A stretch of DNA of 64,000 nt from Sporolactobacillus sp. STSJ-5. Its GTDB lineage: Bacteria; Bacillota; Bacilli; Bacillales; Sporolactobacillaceae. The DNA lies in assembly GCF_024385605.1 (NCBI RefSeq), contig NZ_JANFOJ010000011.1:1-64000 (forward strand), in the 5' to 3' direction. The translations under genes were made by a program, and so were the position numbers. Positions 1 to 9,099 of the stretch are shown here, in pieces (within the stretch, counting starts at the first letter, position 1; every line of letters begins with the position of its first letter). The notes under the pieces were generated by a model that saw only the letters and a program-made list of their open reading frames with translations, had not been told where the DNA came from and did not search any database.

Positions 1-81
1 ACCTTGCTTTTTCGTTCATAAGATCCATAGCAAAATTGAATTGATTATGGGGTTTAAAACCCTTATATCACGCTTGGCTTT

Positions 82-101
82 TGTTCAGTTTTCAAGGAAC
101 A
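82..101 (-). promoter_or_regulatory. boxA-like antitermination / pre-rRNA leader element
   Basis: Read on the minus strand this contains TGTTCCTTGAAAACTGAAC, matching the conserved GTTCTTTGAAAACT leader of Bacillus rRNA precursors. It lies about 30 nt downstream of the expected P2 start. The rRNA gene itself would be beyond position 1. Confidence 0.6.
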
Positions 102-133
102 TTCTTCATCGTCTCTATCAGACGACCTAAACA

Positions 134-162
134 ATTATATCTTCTTAACTATTCATTGTCAA
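134..162 (-). promoter_or_regulatory. rRNA operon promoter P2 (candidate)
   Basis: Perfect minus-strand TTGACA (157-162) and TATAAT (134-139) with a 17-bp spacer, preceded by an A/T-rich UP-like stretch. Transcription would run off the left edge. No coding frame follows within the window, which fits an rRNA leader. Confidence 0.7.
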
Positions 163-231
163 CCCTTTTTTAAATTTAATTTTGATCACTCGATCGCATC
201 AAATCATTATTTCGGAAAGACAACAAAATTT

Positions 232-259
232 ATTTTACCAGCTATAAAGAAAATGTCAA
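232..259 (-). promoter_or_regulatory. rRNA operon promoter P1 (candidate)
   Basis: Minus-strand TTGACA (254-259) and TAAAAT (232-237) are 16 bp apart. It lies about 100 bp upstream of a stronger promoter of the same orientation. Tandem P1/P2 promoters are usual for Bacillus rrn operons, and an rrn operon follows pdaB in B. subtilis. Confidence 0.5.
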
Positions 260-295
260 CAGTTTTTTTATTCTTTCTGTATATAAAGGCCGTCC

Positions 296-324
296 GCATA
301 TTCACCAGAGCTTGCCCATACAAT
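296..324 (+). promoter_or_regulatory. sigma-E type promoter of pdaB
   Basis: GCATATTC (296-303) and CATACAAT (317-324), 14 bp apart after ATATT, fit the mother-cell sigma-E consensus. They lie about 30 bp upstream of the pdaB start. Assigned by motif match only. Confidence 0.5.
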
Positions 325-355
325 GGTACAAACATTCGAACGAGGTGGACCACTC

Positions 356-1108
356 ATGCTTTGGATCATCAACGGCAAACGTATAAAGAACATCATGCTG
401 ATTATTATTGCCGCCTTCTTTGCGGCGCTGATTTTATTCGTTCAAAAACAAGAGACGGATGTGTTTACACCGATTCAATCAACCGGAGCGCTCTCAAAAG
501 TTGAGACTGATCAGAAGCATCTGGCTCTGACATTCGACATTAATTGGGGAGATCAGCAGCTCCCACTGATTCTGAAGACCCTTAATAAAGAACATGTAAA
601 AGCGACCTTCTTCATTTCCGGAGAATGGGCCGAACGGCATCCGAGCCTTGTTCGCAGTATGGCACGAAACGGTCATGAGGTTGAATCCCACGGAATGCGG
701 CATGAAGATTACACGCAATTGGACACGTCTCGTGTCCGCTCAGACATCCTGTTTGGGCGTGAGGCTATTTATAAAACACTTGGCGAACGCCCAAACATGA
801 TTCGGCCGCCTTTCGGAAAGACAAATAAAGAGACATTGAGTACGGCCGGCAGTCTAAATCAGCAGGTGGTGCTTTGGAGTGTGAATCCTCGTGATGAAAA
901 AAATCCAGGTTATAAAGTCATCGTCAGCCGCGTCTTACGCAAAACCGGTAAAGGAGACATTATTAAGCTCCATGCTTCGGACTCGGCAAAGGGAACGGAT
1001 CGTGCATTGCCACTTATTATAAGAGAACTTGAAAACAGAGGGTATCAATTTGTCACAGTGAAGAGTCTTATTTCTGATACGCAGTCAAAAAGCAAGTTGA
1101 TGGATTAA
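356..1108 (+). CDS. pdaB: PdaB, sporulation polysaccharide deacetylase-like protein
   Basis: A 250-aa protein with an N-terminal membrane anchor (about residues 12-30) and a NODB-type polysaccharide deacetylase fold. Visible motifs are TFD (59-61, metal/catalytic Asp), an H-containing ESHGMRH motif and RPPFG. In B. subtilis PdaB is needed to complete and maintain spores; its substrate is thought to be cortex or spore-wall glycan. I chose ATG 356 because GAGGTGG precedes it; an upstream in-frame ATG (323) lacks a ribosome site. The gene is convergent with gerD and their stop codons overlap. kbaA, which lies between gerD and pdaB in B. subtilis, is absent. Confidence 0.9.
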   Translation: MLWIINGKRIKNIMLIIIAAFFAALILFVQKQETDVFTPIQSTGALSKVETDQKHLALTFDINWGDQQLPLILKTLNKEHVKATFFISGEWAERHPSLVRSMARNGHEVESHGMRHEDYTQLDTSRVRSDILFGREAIYKTLGERPNMIRPPFGKTNKETLSTAGSLNQQVVLWSVNPRDEKNPGYKVIVSRVLRKTGKGDIIKLHASDSAKGTDRALPLIIRELENRGYQFVTVKSLISDTQSKSKLMD

Positions 1109-1689
1109 GGATTTTCCTGACTTTCTGAACTTTGTTGGCTTTCCGACTTTTCCTGTTCCTTCTTTAAAGCCGCGATGATCGCATCAGCAAGCCGCTTTTT
1201 ATAGAGAGGAGTCGCCATAAGTTCGCCAATGGTCTGCTCGATTTGTCCGCGAAACGGCTTAGTTTTAAGAAGACTCAAGTACTGCTGCTGCATTTCAGGT
1301 GTTTTCAGAATATCCATCATCATGCCTTGATACCCTGGATCCTTCATCATCTGTTTTAATAATTTCTCATTTTCGCTCTCCATGGTCTTTGCCAGCTGTT
1401 CAGAGAAGTCCGGATCGTTAAATAGTTGCCGCCATAATTTTTGCCCTTGCTCAGTCGTGAGTGTCTGTACCACTGTTTTGCGAACAATCGGATCATCCAG
1501 TACAATGGCTTGTCTCATTTCACTGTCCTTCAATAGATCCCTAATCGTGTCTTTACCGTCATCCGTTTTGAGCAGATCCAAAACCATTTTTTTATTTTCC
1601 TGATAGGTTGGCGGTTTTTGCCCGTTTCCGCAGCCTGCCAAGCTGACGAGCATAGCGGTACACATGATCAATGATAGTACTCTAGCCAT
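1105..1689 (-). CDS. gerD: GerD spore germination lipoprotein
   Basis: A 194-aa lipoprotein: the signal segment ends in the lipobox L17-A-G-C20, followed by an all-helical charged body rich in K, E and Q with a disordered Ser/Gln/Glu tail. GerD is required for normal nutrient germination and clusters germination receptors in the spore inner membrane (known from B. subtilis). GGGAGG precedes the ATG, and a sigma-G type promoter lies just upstream, as expected for a forespore gene. Confidence 0.9.
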   Translation of the reverse strand: MARVLSLIMCTAMLVSLAGCGNGQKPPTYQENKKMVLDLLKTDDGKDTIRDLLKDSEMRQAIVLDDPIVRKTVVQTLTTEQGQKLWRQLFNDPDFSEQLAKTMESENEKLLKQMMKDPGYQGMMMDILKTPEMQQQYLSLLKTKPFRGQIEQTIGELMATPLYKKRLADAIIAALKKEQEKSESQQSSESQENP

Positions 1690-1725
1690 AAATGCGATCC
1701 TCCCTAACCAACAATGTCCCTGCTT

Positions 1726-1755
1726 TAATATGTGTGAACCGCACTTTTTTATTCA
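1726..1755 (-). promoter_or_regulatory. sigma-G/F type promoter of gerD
   Basis: Minus strand TGAATA (1750-1755), 17 bp, CATATTA (1726-1732). This fits the forespore sigma-G consensus and lies about 37 bp upstream of gerD, which is sigma-G dependent in B. subtilis. Confidence 0.6.
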
Positions 1756-1833
1756 GGTAATTCGGATTCAATCACATGATTAAAAGGTAATATCGAACTG
1801 TTTGGATTAGGTAGGATTTTGCATAGTTAGGGA

Positions 1834-2095
1834 GTGATTGCGAAGTGTATAAAAGCGCATGAAGGACAACAAACAGTGCAAGTTAAGGTGAAAGCGAGAA
1901 AAGTGAAGGCGAACAGCAGAAAATTTAAAGCTAATCCATCAAAAGTTAAAGCGAAACCAGAAGGTTAAAGCCAAACCTATAAAAGTGAAAGTAAACGGCG
2001 GTAAACTTAAAGCTAATCCATCAAAAGTTAAAGCGAAACCAGAAAGTTAAAACCAATTCGATAAAAGCGAAAGCCAACCGCATAATTACTGAACT
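1834..2095 (+). repeat. Lysine-coding direct repeat, possible small basic protein
   Basis: An A-rich stretch with two near-identical ~46-bp copies (about 1924-1968 and 2006-2050) on an 82-bp period, built from short AAAGTTAAAGCGAA-like units. A frame from GTG 1834 to TAA 1966-1968 gives 44 residues ending in KANPSKVKAKPEG. The second copy encodes KANPSKVKAKPES but is shifted by one base because the period is 82 bp. No convincing ribosome site is seen. It may be a decayed repetitive basic-protein gene or non-coding DNA; I do not recognise it. Confidence 0.35.
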
Positions 2096-2256
2096 TTGTT
2101 CGTTTCAACTTTTTGTGATTTCGTTACCACCTTTCCACGATTCGTTACAAGTCCAGATGTCAGCAAATCTTACGGGCTTATTGCGTATCATCCGTCTATG
2201 ATCGAGAAAGATAGGGTGTGAACATGTTTTCATCTTTAAACACGGCTGCGGCAAAT

Positions 2257-2298
2257 AAAAAGCCCCGGATCTAGGATGCCAGCATCCAATGACCGGGG
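2257..2298 (-). terminator. Terminator of mrp
   Basis: Minus-strand hairpin with CCCCGG/CCGGGG arms and an inner GGATG/CATCC pairing, followed by TTTTTA. It lies 15 bp past the mrp stop. Confidence 0.75.
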
Positions 2299-2312
2299 TG
2301 ATTTGTTTTAAA

Positions 2313-3356
2313 TCAAGATAATTTACTGATAACCTTTTTTGCAATGTCGTTATACACCGGCGCGATCGGATCGTCTTCAAAATAGACGCCCGGAGCGAAC
2401 ATTCCCTCTTTCGGCTTCGGCTGCGTGAGCGGCACTCGGCCGAGAAGATCGGTGTGCAGTAGATCGCTGAGCTTGTCGCCGCCGCCTTTGCCGAAGACAT
2501 AATCAATCTCCCCGGTCTTTTTGCTTTGATAATACGCCATGTTTTCAACAACACCGAGAATTTCATGCTTGGTGTGAGCCGCCATAGCCCCTGCACGCGC
2601 CGCGACAAATGCAGCGGTCGGATGCGGCGTGGTGACAATAATCTCTTTTGAATGCGGCAATTTGCTGTGAATGTCCATAGCCACATCACCGGTTCCCGGC
2701 GGCAGATCGAGTACCAAATAATCAAGATCGCCCCAGTATACATCATTAAAGAAATTATTCAGCATTTTTCCGAGCATTGGACCGCGCCAAATCACTGGGG
2801 AATTATTTTCAACAAAGAAGCCCATGGAGATGATTTTGATTCCGAACCGCTCAACCGGGATAATCCGGTCATTTTTTATCGCCGGACGCTTCTCAATGCC
2901 CATCATGTCCGGCACACTGAAGCCGTAAATATCGGCATCCAGCAAACCGACCTTCTTTCCCTGCCGTGCAAGCGCAAGCGCGAGATTGACGGAAACCGTG
3001 GATTTTCCGACACCGCCCTTGCCGCTCGCTACAGCGATAAACTCTGTTTTCACTCCGGGTGAAAGCAGTGTTGGCAGATCAACGGGAAAACCGCCCAACT
3101 GTTTGATTTCTTCATCGCTGAGCACCGCAAAACGAACGCTTACCGCATTTGCGCCTTGCTCTTTAATTTTTGAAGAAAGTTCGACCTGAATTTGCATCTG
3201 TTTCACTTGATCGTGCTTAGCAAGAGCAATGTCCAGACGAACGTGATCATCCTCGATCGTTAATTTCTTTAATGCCTGCGTTTCCAAAAGATTTTTATGT
3301 AAAAAGGGGTCCTGGACGGTTTTCAGCACGTCCAAAACCTGCTGTTGTTTAATCAT
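2313..3356 (-). CDS. salA: Mrp/ApbC family P-loop ATPase (SalA)
   Basis: A 347-aa MinD/Mrp family ATPase. The N-terminal ~90 residues form a MIP18/DUF59-like domain, followed by the deviant Walker A GKGGVGKST near residue 110, a DADIYGFSVP switch and LPPGTGD. Mrp proteins carry or transfer Fe-S clusters. The B. subtilis orthologue at this locus, SalA, also acts as a regulator that derepresses protease genes. No CxxC pair is visible in the C-terminal part, so Fe-S carriage is uncertain. Transcribed with cwlD, 84 bp apart, and closed by its own terminator. Confidence 0.9.
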   Translation of the reverse strand: MIKQQQVLDVLKTVQDPFLHKNLLETQALKKLTIEDDHVRLDIALAKHDQVKQMQIQVELSSKIKEQGANAVSVRFAVLSDEEIKQLGGFPVDLPTLLSPGVKTEFIAVASGKGGVGKSTVSVNLALALARQGKKVGLLDADIYGFSVPDMMGIEKRPAIKNDRIIPVERFGIKIISMGFFVENNSPVIWRGPMLGKMLNNFFNDVYWGDLDYLVLDLPPGTGDVAMDIHSKLPHSKEIIVTTPHPTAAFVAARAGAMAAHTKHEILGVVENMAYYQSKKTGEIDYVFGKGGGDKLSDLLHTDLLGRVPLTQPKPKEGMFAPGVYFEDDPIAPVYNDIAKKVISKLS

Positions 3357-3440
3357 TTTCTCACCAACCCTTCCCCTAATGCATGTATTTTCAGTATACC
3401 AATCCGGGTACCAAAAACCCAGTAATTGAACACTTATGCC

Positions 3441-4151
3441 TTAATCAGAAGGGACCTTTTCATTTGTGAAATAACGCATGACGCCTTGGCTAATGGAAGC
3501 TGCCGCTTGTTTTTGATAATCACGTTGTACGAGCAGCGCACGCTCCTGGGCATTCGAGAGAAATCCTACCTCAACGAGCGCGGACGGTGCCTCCGCCTTT
3601 TTCAGCAGATAGACATGGCTGATTGGTTTCGCGTACCGATTTGTATTGCCGAGATTGCGTTTCAAGGAATCCTGAATGAACAGAGCGAGCTTGCGGTTCT
3701 CGCTGAATTTCGGGTGGTAAAAGGTTTGCGCACCATGCAGGCTTGGCATTGGAATCGCATTAAGATGAACACTGACAAACGCATCCGGATGCGTTTTATT
3801 AATAAGTTCTGCCCGACGCACGAGATCCTGCCTTTTATGCCGCCCTTCATAATTGTCATCCGCTAAATCCATGTCTTTATCCCGGGTCATCATTACAACA
3901 GCACCCATTTCCTGTAAGTAATTGCGCACATCCTGTGCAATTTTAAGCGTAATATCCTTTTCTTCAGTACTTCCGCCCACCGCGCCTCCGTCCGGTCCGC
4001 CGTGCCCTGCATCAATGACAATAACCCGCCCCGCGAGCGGTGTATGCCAATTCTGACTCGTATGCCAGCTTACCAGCCATTTGACACCGGCCAGTGTCAC
4101 AAAGCCGAGCACTACAACCATGCATCCCCAAAATAACCATCTGCGTCTCAC
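3441..4151 (-). CDS. cwlD: CwlD N-acetylmuramoyl-L-alanine amidase
   Basis: About 236 aa: an N-terminal membrane segment (first ~25 residues), then an Amidase_3 domain. Zinc/catalytic motifs are visible: DAGHGGPDGGAVG, the ligand Glu in EKDITLKIA, SVHLNA and ALVEVGFLSN. In sporulation CwlD strips peptides from muramic acid so that muramic-delta-lactam can form in cortex, which marks it for germination lysins. GTG 4151 is preferred because GGGGG lies at a suitable distance; an upstream in-frame start would add six residues. Confidence 0.92.
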   Translation of the reverse strand: MRRRWLFWGCMVVVLGFVTLAGVKWLVSWHTSQNWHTPLAGRVIVIDAGHGGPDGGAVGGSTEEKDITLKIAQDVRNYLQEMGAVVMMTRDKDMDLADDNYEGRHKRQDLVRRAELINKTHPDAFVSVHLNAIPMPSLHGAQTFYHPKFSENRKLALFIQDSLKRNLGNTNRYAKPISHVYLLKKAEAPSALVEVGFLSNAQERALLVQRDYQKQAAASISQGVMRYFTNEKVPSD

Positions 4152-4222
4152 GCCAATCCCCCCACACATGCAAGCCTGTCTCTATCTCATATATATGGAC
4201 AAAGCCTGCGATTATGCGCGGA

Positions 4223-4657
4223 TTAGTGAAGCTTGAGACGCCAACGTTTCAGCGAGGCATCAAATCCCTCTGACCACCAGTTGAATAAGTATTTGCGACA
4301 AGTATCCTGCAGGTCATCAAGTGATTGCTGATCTGCTCCCCAGAAAAGCCAGAAATCATAAAAGTCGTCATAAAGGGCATAAAATTCAATTTTGCTTCGT
4401 TTGAATGCTTCGATTTTTTCTTCCCCATAAAAGCCGAAGCGTCCCATCGAAGAACCCAGCAAGAAGCTCTCAAGTGCGTATTCTGCGCACATTTCTTTGC
4501 CGGTTTTTGCGGCCGCAGGGACAAGTACTAAATAACGGTCAAAATAATCCTGCACCGCCTGTTCAATTTTAGAAAACGATAAATCTTGAAGCGCCCGGCG
4601 TTCTGAATCGAGCTGTTTATGACGCAGTTTCTCTTTAAAATCCATGACAACACCCAT
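4223..4657 (-). CDS. ybaK: YbaK family protein (DUF2521)
   Basis: A 144-aa acidic/aromatic protein matching the DUF2521 YbaK protein that precedes cwlD in Bacillus. Function unknown. It is rich in Phe, Tyr and Trp in its second half (YALYDDFYDFWLFWG), with no membrane segment. ATG 4657 follows AAGGAGGAGC at good spacing. Synteny (rpsI ... ybaK, cwlD, mrp, gerD) supports the identity. Confidence 0.85.
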   Translation of the reverse strand: MGVVMDFKEKLRHKQLDSERRALQDLSFSKIEQAVQDYFDRYLVLVPAAAKTGKEMCAEYALESFLLGSSMGRFGFYGEEKIEAFKRSKIEFYALYDDFYDFWLFWGADQQSLDDLQDTCRKYLFNWWSEGFDASLKRWRLKLH

Positions 4658-4870
4658 GATCGCTCCTCCTTCCCTCTTTATCATCAGGCAAGAGAGCTTC
4701 GATCAACCGTAACAGCTTTTTCCATGCTGCTTCCGCCCATAAGGAAAGTGGTGGAAGCATAAACAGTACGAAAAATGTTTGCTTCTGAAGCATTGACGCG
4801 GTCTTATGAAAAACTGATACTTATGTTAAGAAAAATTAAATATGGAGAAGTAATCCGGAGGTGATTGTGC

Positions 4871-5194
4871 TTGACTGATCGAACCCGACTATTTTTCGAC
4901 GAGATCGAAGGAATGCTGCAAGGCGGTTATCTGACCAAAGCCGAGGCGTCACGTCTCCGCACCGTCTATACACGCTATATCGCGCACATAAACGAGGCAC
5001 CCAAAGTGCCGCCCGCGCAGCCGAAAAAACTGCTGAGTGAAAAGCCAAAGCCGTTAGACGCCCGCAAAAGCAAAGCGGCACACGTCCCCAAGCAGCCGAA
5101 GAAAAGGCTGACCCGCGAGCATCTTCGCGAAAAAAATTTGACGCTGGTGCTGATTCTGGTGTTTCATTTCTTCTTCTCGGCGGATTCATTTTAG
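4871..5194 (+). pseudogene. N-terminal fragment of a frameshifted large membrane protein
   Basis: About 107 codons from TTG 4871, which follows GGAGGTG at 7 nt. It encodes a soluble head (LFFDEIEGMLQGGYLTKAEA...), a Pro/Lys-rich linker, then REHLREKNLTLVLIL, the start of a membrane helix. After about position 5158 the frame continues into unrelated FHFFFSADSF and stops. The expected continuation (VSFLLLGGFILATTNWGT) is present in the frame of the next gene. One missing base in the GG at about 5157-5158 explains the break. Confidence 0.75.
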
Positions 5195-5214
5195 CAACAA
5201 CGAACTGGGGTACG

Positions 5215-8200
5215 ATGAGTGCTTGGGTGAAGATGCTGGCCATTCTTTCTGTTTCCATTGTCTTTTCTGTAATGAGCTTCATTGCGCGAAAGCTTCACAT
5301 CCGTCAAACAGCCTTCGCGTTCACTACATTATCTGCGCTCTTTCTTCCTATTGTGCTTGTCTGTGCTTCCTATTATCAGCTTTTCGGCACCTATTTCGCT
5401 CTTCATGGTAACGGTGCATCGCTTCTCGGCTTTGTCTCATCCCTGCTCTTTGTTCTGCTCTATCATTGGATTGCCCGGCGTTTTGCGTCCCGCCTCTTTG
5501 AAGGCCTGTCACTTTTATTCAGCTACGCCGCACTGTGCTTCGGCACCTACTTCATGACCCATCAAGTAACTGCATGGCAAGTGCTCATTAACCTGTTTAG
5601 TCTTATATGGCTCGCCGCACCTTACTTCTTGCAGCGCGTGAGACAGTCCCGCTTTTTTCACTACACACTGAAGTACGACCAACTGTTTACGCAAGTTCTT
5701 GTTGCGGCGAATGCTCTGCTCGCTTTAGCCTTCTGGCGTCCAGCAACCGTGTATGCGATCGTAACCCTACTTGTGTCTTGCGCATTTCTCTGGTGCGTTT
5801 ATAAAGGATTGTCCAAGGGCTACCATGCCGGTTATTTGTTTTTTTGCGCTTTGACTTTTCAACAAACGATACTGTTTACTCACAATTATTCACTGTCGAT
5901 CATTTTATGGACCGTTCTGCTTATTTTCTATACCGGTCTTTCGGAATTTGGCATTCAGCGATTCGCAGATCCGCTCTGGGCTCGCGTTTACCAGCATTTA
6001 AGCGCTGCCGCCTGCTGCTTGTTCTGCATCATGATTCCGTTCATCACGTATTTCAAAATTGCTATTGAGCCGAACAGCATGAGTTACTTTTTGTCTCCGC
6101 TCTGCCTTGCCGTTATTTTCGGCATTCTCGTCTATTTGACCTGGCGGCATCCGAAGACATGGTTTCCTTACGCTGCATTGTTTGCTGCTTATACGCTCGT
6201 CTTTGACGCCTGCATTATCTTTAAAAGTTCTTTTGCGACTGAACTTCGCTGCGTGATGATTCTCAGTATTGTGCTTTATACAGGGCTTTTCCTCTATAAA
6301 AGGACAGCACGCTTCATGTCAAGTTATCAGTCGGCGATTCCGATTGTCACCGCAAGTTTCATGCTGCTCAGCTTGATCGCGAGCTATGCGATTTTTGACA
6401 AATGGGAGTGGCTGACCTGGGCGTTGATCGTCTGGGCACTCATGCTGCTGACCAGCTTACTACGTACGGATCTGAGCGCAAAGATCGCTGGGCATACTCA
6501 ATCCGCTGTATTCGGGCTTGTACTGCTTATCCTTTTCCCTGAGCATTGGCACTACGATATCCAACTAGTATCTGCGAGTACCGTACTGCTCGCGGCTCAC
6601 CTGCTCGCACGCACGTACAACCGCGCCTACCGGATGACCATCCTTTATACAAGCGGTGTTTATTACCTGCTTTCGCTTCTGTTTATGTTTAATGAAATTG
6701 CGTCAGGACCAACTGTTTCAGGTCTCGTTATCCTCATTTACGGCGTGCTGATTTCTGCCGTACTCCTGATGCGCAACCCTAACGATTTATGGGCGGCATT
6801 GCATGGACTACTTGCCGGAGCCGCCCTGTTTTATCCGGTTTGGCTGCTTGCAAGCCATGGCGTTCAGGTTACAGGGCTTGTACTCTACCTGGAAGCAGCG
6901 GCGCTCACGGCTGTAGCAGCATGCTACCTACTTAATCAAAAAAAGCTGACGATTGCCGGACCCATTTATTATTGGCTGACACATATACTTATGCTTTTCG
7001 GCGTCTTACTCACTTGGAACAGCTTTTTTGAAGCGCCAGCTTTTCCTGTGGTGTCGCTCCTGGCAGCAGGAGGTTATATGTTCTATTGCTTCAAAACGAA
7101 AAACGCGACAGCTCGGCTGATCAGCTTTTGCTGCTCTGCCATCCTTGTCCTCGGGCTGTTTGAAAATATTCAAGTTTTCTGGTCCATGACCGGAATAAGC
7201 TTCTGGCAATGTGTTTCCGTTACAGCCGTGATTTTATACTTGTTTTATATTAAAGCAAACAGCTCATGGAAACGGACTGCCTTTTATCCGACACTTGTTT
7301 TTCTTGGTCTCGCCGTGCCAACTGCCTTTCTTGATCCATTCTACTGGATGATCATTCCGCTTGGCGGATTTGTATGGTTTGCCTGGCATGCGGTTAAAAT
7401 TGTTGAACGTTATGTATTCAGCAACATTGTTCTCCTGCTCATTTTCCTTTGGGGCTCGCGGCTTCAGGATCTTCTGCCGATCACACAAGACGCGGTCTAT
7501 TCGCTGGCACTGACCACACTCGTTGCAACGTTGTGTTGGGTTTTTAGCAAGGAATCATGGCGCTGCGTCCTGCATCCGACCGTTTTCTGTCTTTTAGCAT
7601 TCACAGCACTGGTCGCCGTTCGCACAACTTGGGATCTCTCAGGCGTCATCATTACCTTAATTGGCATTTGTGCCTCACTCGGACTGCTTGTATTCCTTTA
7701 CGTTTATCGTCTGCAGAGCCTGAGCATTGTACCCATGATGCTGCTCTCCCTTCTGATTTGGCTGAATCTTGTGCATGCACCTTTTGCAATTAAAACTGCA
7801 AGCTTTCTCAGTGCTTCACTGGTTCTGCTCACCATTTCACTCTGGCAGCAGAAACCCTTTATTAAGAAAAATAATTTTTCACTTAATTATGAACTCATCA
7901 CGGCTTTTGCCTATCTGTTCGCTTTTTACGGGTACATGGCCGCGCACAACCTTTATTTTGGAAAGCTGACCGCTGCTTGTCTTGTGGTCATATATGGCGC
8001 ATTGAACGCGTACCGCAGTGTGCACCTTTTAGAACGGAAAATATGGATGAACGGAGCGCTGATCGCTTTACTTTGGCCGGCAGCGATTATTCTGCAAAAG
8101 AGTCCACTCTTTCCTTTTATGAATCATGTACTGCTTGCCGCGCTCTTTTTGATCATTGTCTCACTGTCCTGCCGCAAACTATGGAGCACAAGTCTCTATG

Positions 8201-8583
8201 CTCTGCGCATTGAATGGATTGCGGTTGCCGTTATTTATCTACGCCTGATGCTGCTTGCGCTTACAATCGGCGAGACAGGAGCCCTGCTCACCTTCGCTAT
8301 TGTGGCATTAGTCGGCACGAGCATCGGATTTCTTTTAAAATATAAGTCCTACTTCTTCACGAGCATCGTTGCGCTCATTATAAGCTTGCTGTATAACCGG
8401 CGCCATATGTGGATCGAGCTGCCTTGGTGGTTTTATCTAGTCATCGGCGGATTCGTGCTGATCGCCATCGCCAGTATCGCTGAGTGGACCAGACAGGATA
8501 AGCTCCGCCGCGCCAAGCTTAATTTGCCGCCGCGCGAGTCAATGATGCAAAAAATCAAGCATTACCTCAATGCATGGCATTAA
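5215..8583 (+). CDS. Large polytopic membrane protein, C-terminal ~1120 aa
   Basis: 1122 codons of almost continuous hydrophobic helices (well over 20 predicted membrane spans), ending in a basic tail (EWTRQDKLRRAKLNLPPRES). The same frame is open upstream from about 5160 and encodes the first membrane helices, so the ATG at 5215 (TMSAWVKM) is internal to the ancestral protein and has no ribosome site. Large proteins of this kind, with a short cytosolic head and a GLxLATTxW helix, occur beside cwlD/ybaK in some Bacillales; their function is unknown. The intact protein would be about 1238 aa. Confidence 0.75.
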   Translation: MSAWVKMLAILSVSIVFSVMSFIARKLHIRQTAFAFTTLSALFLPIVLVCASYYQLFGTYFALHGNGASLLGFVSSLLFVLLYHWIARRFASRLFEGLSLLFSYAALCFGTYFMTHQVTAWQVLINLFSLIWLAAPYFLQRVRQSRFFHYTLKYDQLFTQVLVAANALLALAFWRPATVYAIVTLLVSCAFLWCVYKGLSKGYHAGYLFFCALTFQQTILFTHNYSLSIILWTVLLIFYTGLSEFGIQRFADPLWARVYQHLSAAACCLFCIMIPFITYFKIAIEPNSMSYFLSPLCLAVIFGILVYLTWRHPKTWFPYAALFAAYTLVFDACIIFKSSFATELRCVMILSIVLYTGLFLYKRTARFMSSYQSAIPIVTASFMLLSLIASYAIFDKWEWLTWALIVWALMLLTSLLRTDLSAKIAGHTQSAVFGLVLLILFPEHWHYDIQLVSASTVLLAAHLLARTYNRAYRMTILYTSGVYYLLSLLFMFNEIASGPTVSGLVILIYGVLISAVLLMRNPNDLWAALHGLLAGAALFYPVWLLASHGVQVTGLVLYLEAAALTAVAACYLLNQKKLTIAGPIYYWLTHILMLFGVLLTWNSFFEAPAFPVVSLLAAGGYMFYCFKTKNATARLISFCCSAILVLGLFENIQVFWSMTGISFWQCVSVTAVILYLFYIKANSSWKRTAFYPTLVFLGLAVPTAFLDPFYWMIIPLGGFVWFAWHAVKIVERYVFSNIVLLLIFLWGSRLQDLLPITQDAVYSLALTTLVATLCWVFSKESWRCVLHPTVFCLLAFTALVAVRTTWDLSGVIITLIGICASLGLLVFLYVYRLQSLSIVPMMLLSLLIWLNLVHAPFAIKTASFLSASLVLLTISLWQQKPFIKKNNFSLNYELITAFAYLFAFYGYMAAHNLYFGKLTAACLVVIYGALNAYRSVHLLERKIWMNGALIALLWPAAIILQKSPLFPFMNHVLLAALFLIIVSLSCRKLWSTSLYALRIEWIAVAVIYLRLMLLALTIGETGALLTFAIVALVGTSIGFLLKYKSYFFTSIVALIISLLYNRRHMWIELPWWFYLVIGGFVLIAIASIAEWTRQDKLRRAKLNLPPRESMMQKIKHYLNAWH

Positions 8584-8600
8584 TTAGTTTGAAAAAAATG

Positions 8601-8634
8601 GACGGCTCATGTTGAATTTCTGAGCCGTCTTTTT
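8601..8634 (+). terminator. Bidirectional terminator
   Basis: GACGGCTCA (8601-8609) and TGAGCCGTC (8621-8629) form a perfect 9-bp stem, followed by TTTTT and preceded by AAAAAAA. It can end both the membrane protein gene (+) and the DUF2383 gene (-). Confidence 0.85.
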
Positions 8635-8651
8635 GCTGCTTCTGAATTTTT

Positions 8652-9086
8652 TTACACGGTTTGTCCAATCATTGCCCTCAGCTTATCCACATGCGATCGA
8701 TCCTGATCCAGCACTTCCCTGACGACCCGTTCACTTTCCGCTGAGAGATCTCCGCGCACCATCTTTTCGGTCATCTCAATACCAAGCTGCTCGCCTTCAA
8801 TCGCCTTTTGAATGATTTGACCGTCCTCATTAGGGACCCTCAATTTGACGAGATAATCTTGAAAGGCACCAATTAAACCGGCAGTTTCAACAGGCGTGCC
8901 GCCGAGATCCTGCACGCGTTCGACAATGCGCAGTGCCTGTTCCCTAATTTCATACTGGATCGTTTGAAACTTTTGCTTGAGGTCAGAATCCTTTGCTTTT
9001 TCCATAAAATGATCATAGGCGTGGATGCCCATATATAAACCTTTCAGTAGTTCATTTAGAGCGGCTATTTCTTCATTTTTCATCAT
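8652..9086 (-). CDS. DUF2383 ferritin-like protein
   Basis: About 144 aa, all helical, beginning MMKNEEIAALNELLKGLYMGIHAYDHF; it resembles the DUF2383 / PA2169 ferritin-like family. It contains pairs of acidic and His residues suited to a four-helix bundle (YDHFMEKA, EGEQLGIEMTEK, DQDRSHVDKL). Metal binding is plausible but not shown. ATG 9086 follows AAAGGTG; an in-frame GTG lies 9 bases upstream. Single gene with its own terminator. Confidence 0.75.
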   Translation of the reverse strand: MMKNEEIAALNELLKGLYMGIHAYDHFMEKAKDSDLKQKFQTIQYEIREQALRIVERVQDLGGTPVETAGLIGAFQDYLVKLRVPNEDGQIIQKAIEGEQLGIEMTEKMVRGDLSAESERVVREVLDQDRSHVDKLRAMIGQTV

Positions 9087-9099
9087 TAATCGCACCTTT

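Noticed and set aside
2105-2746. 213-codon frame opposite/within mrp
   Set aside because: Arg/Ser-rich translation of another frame of mrp, crossing its terminator.
4836-5282. 148-codon minus-strand frame
   Set aside because: Antisense to the membrane protein gene start, which has a good ribosome site and matches the continuation in the long frame.
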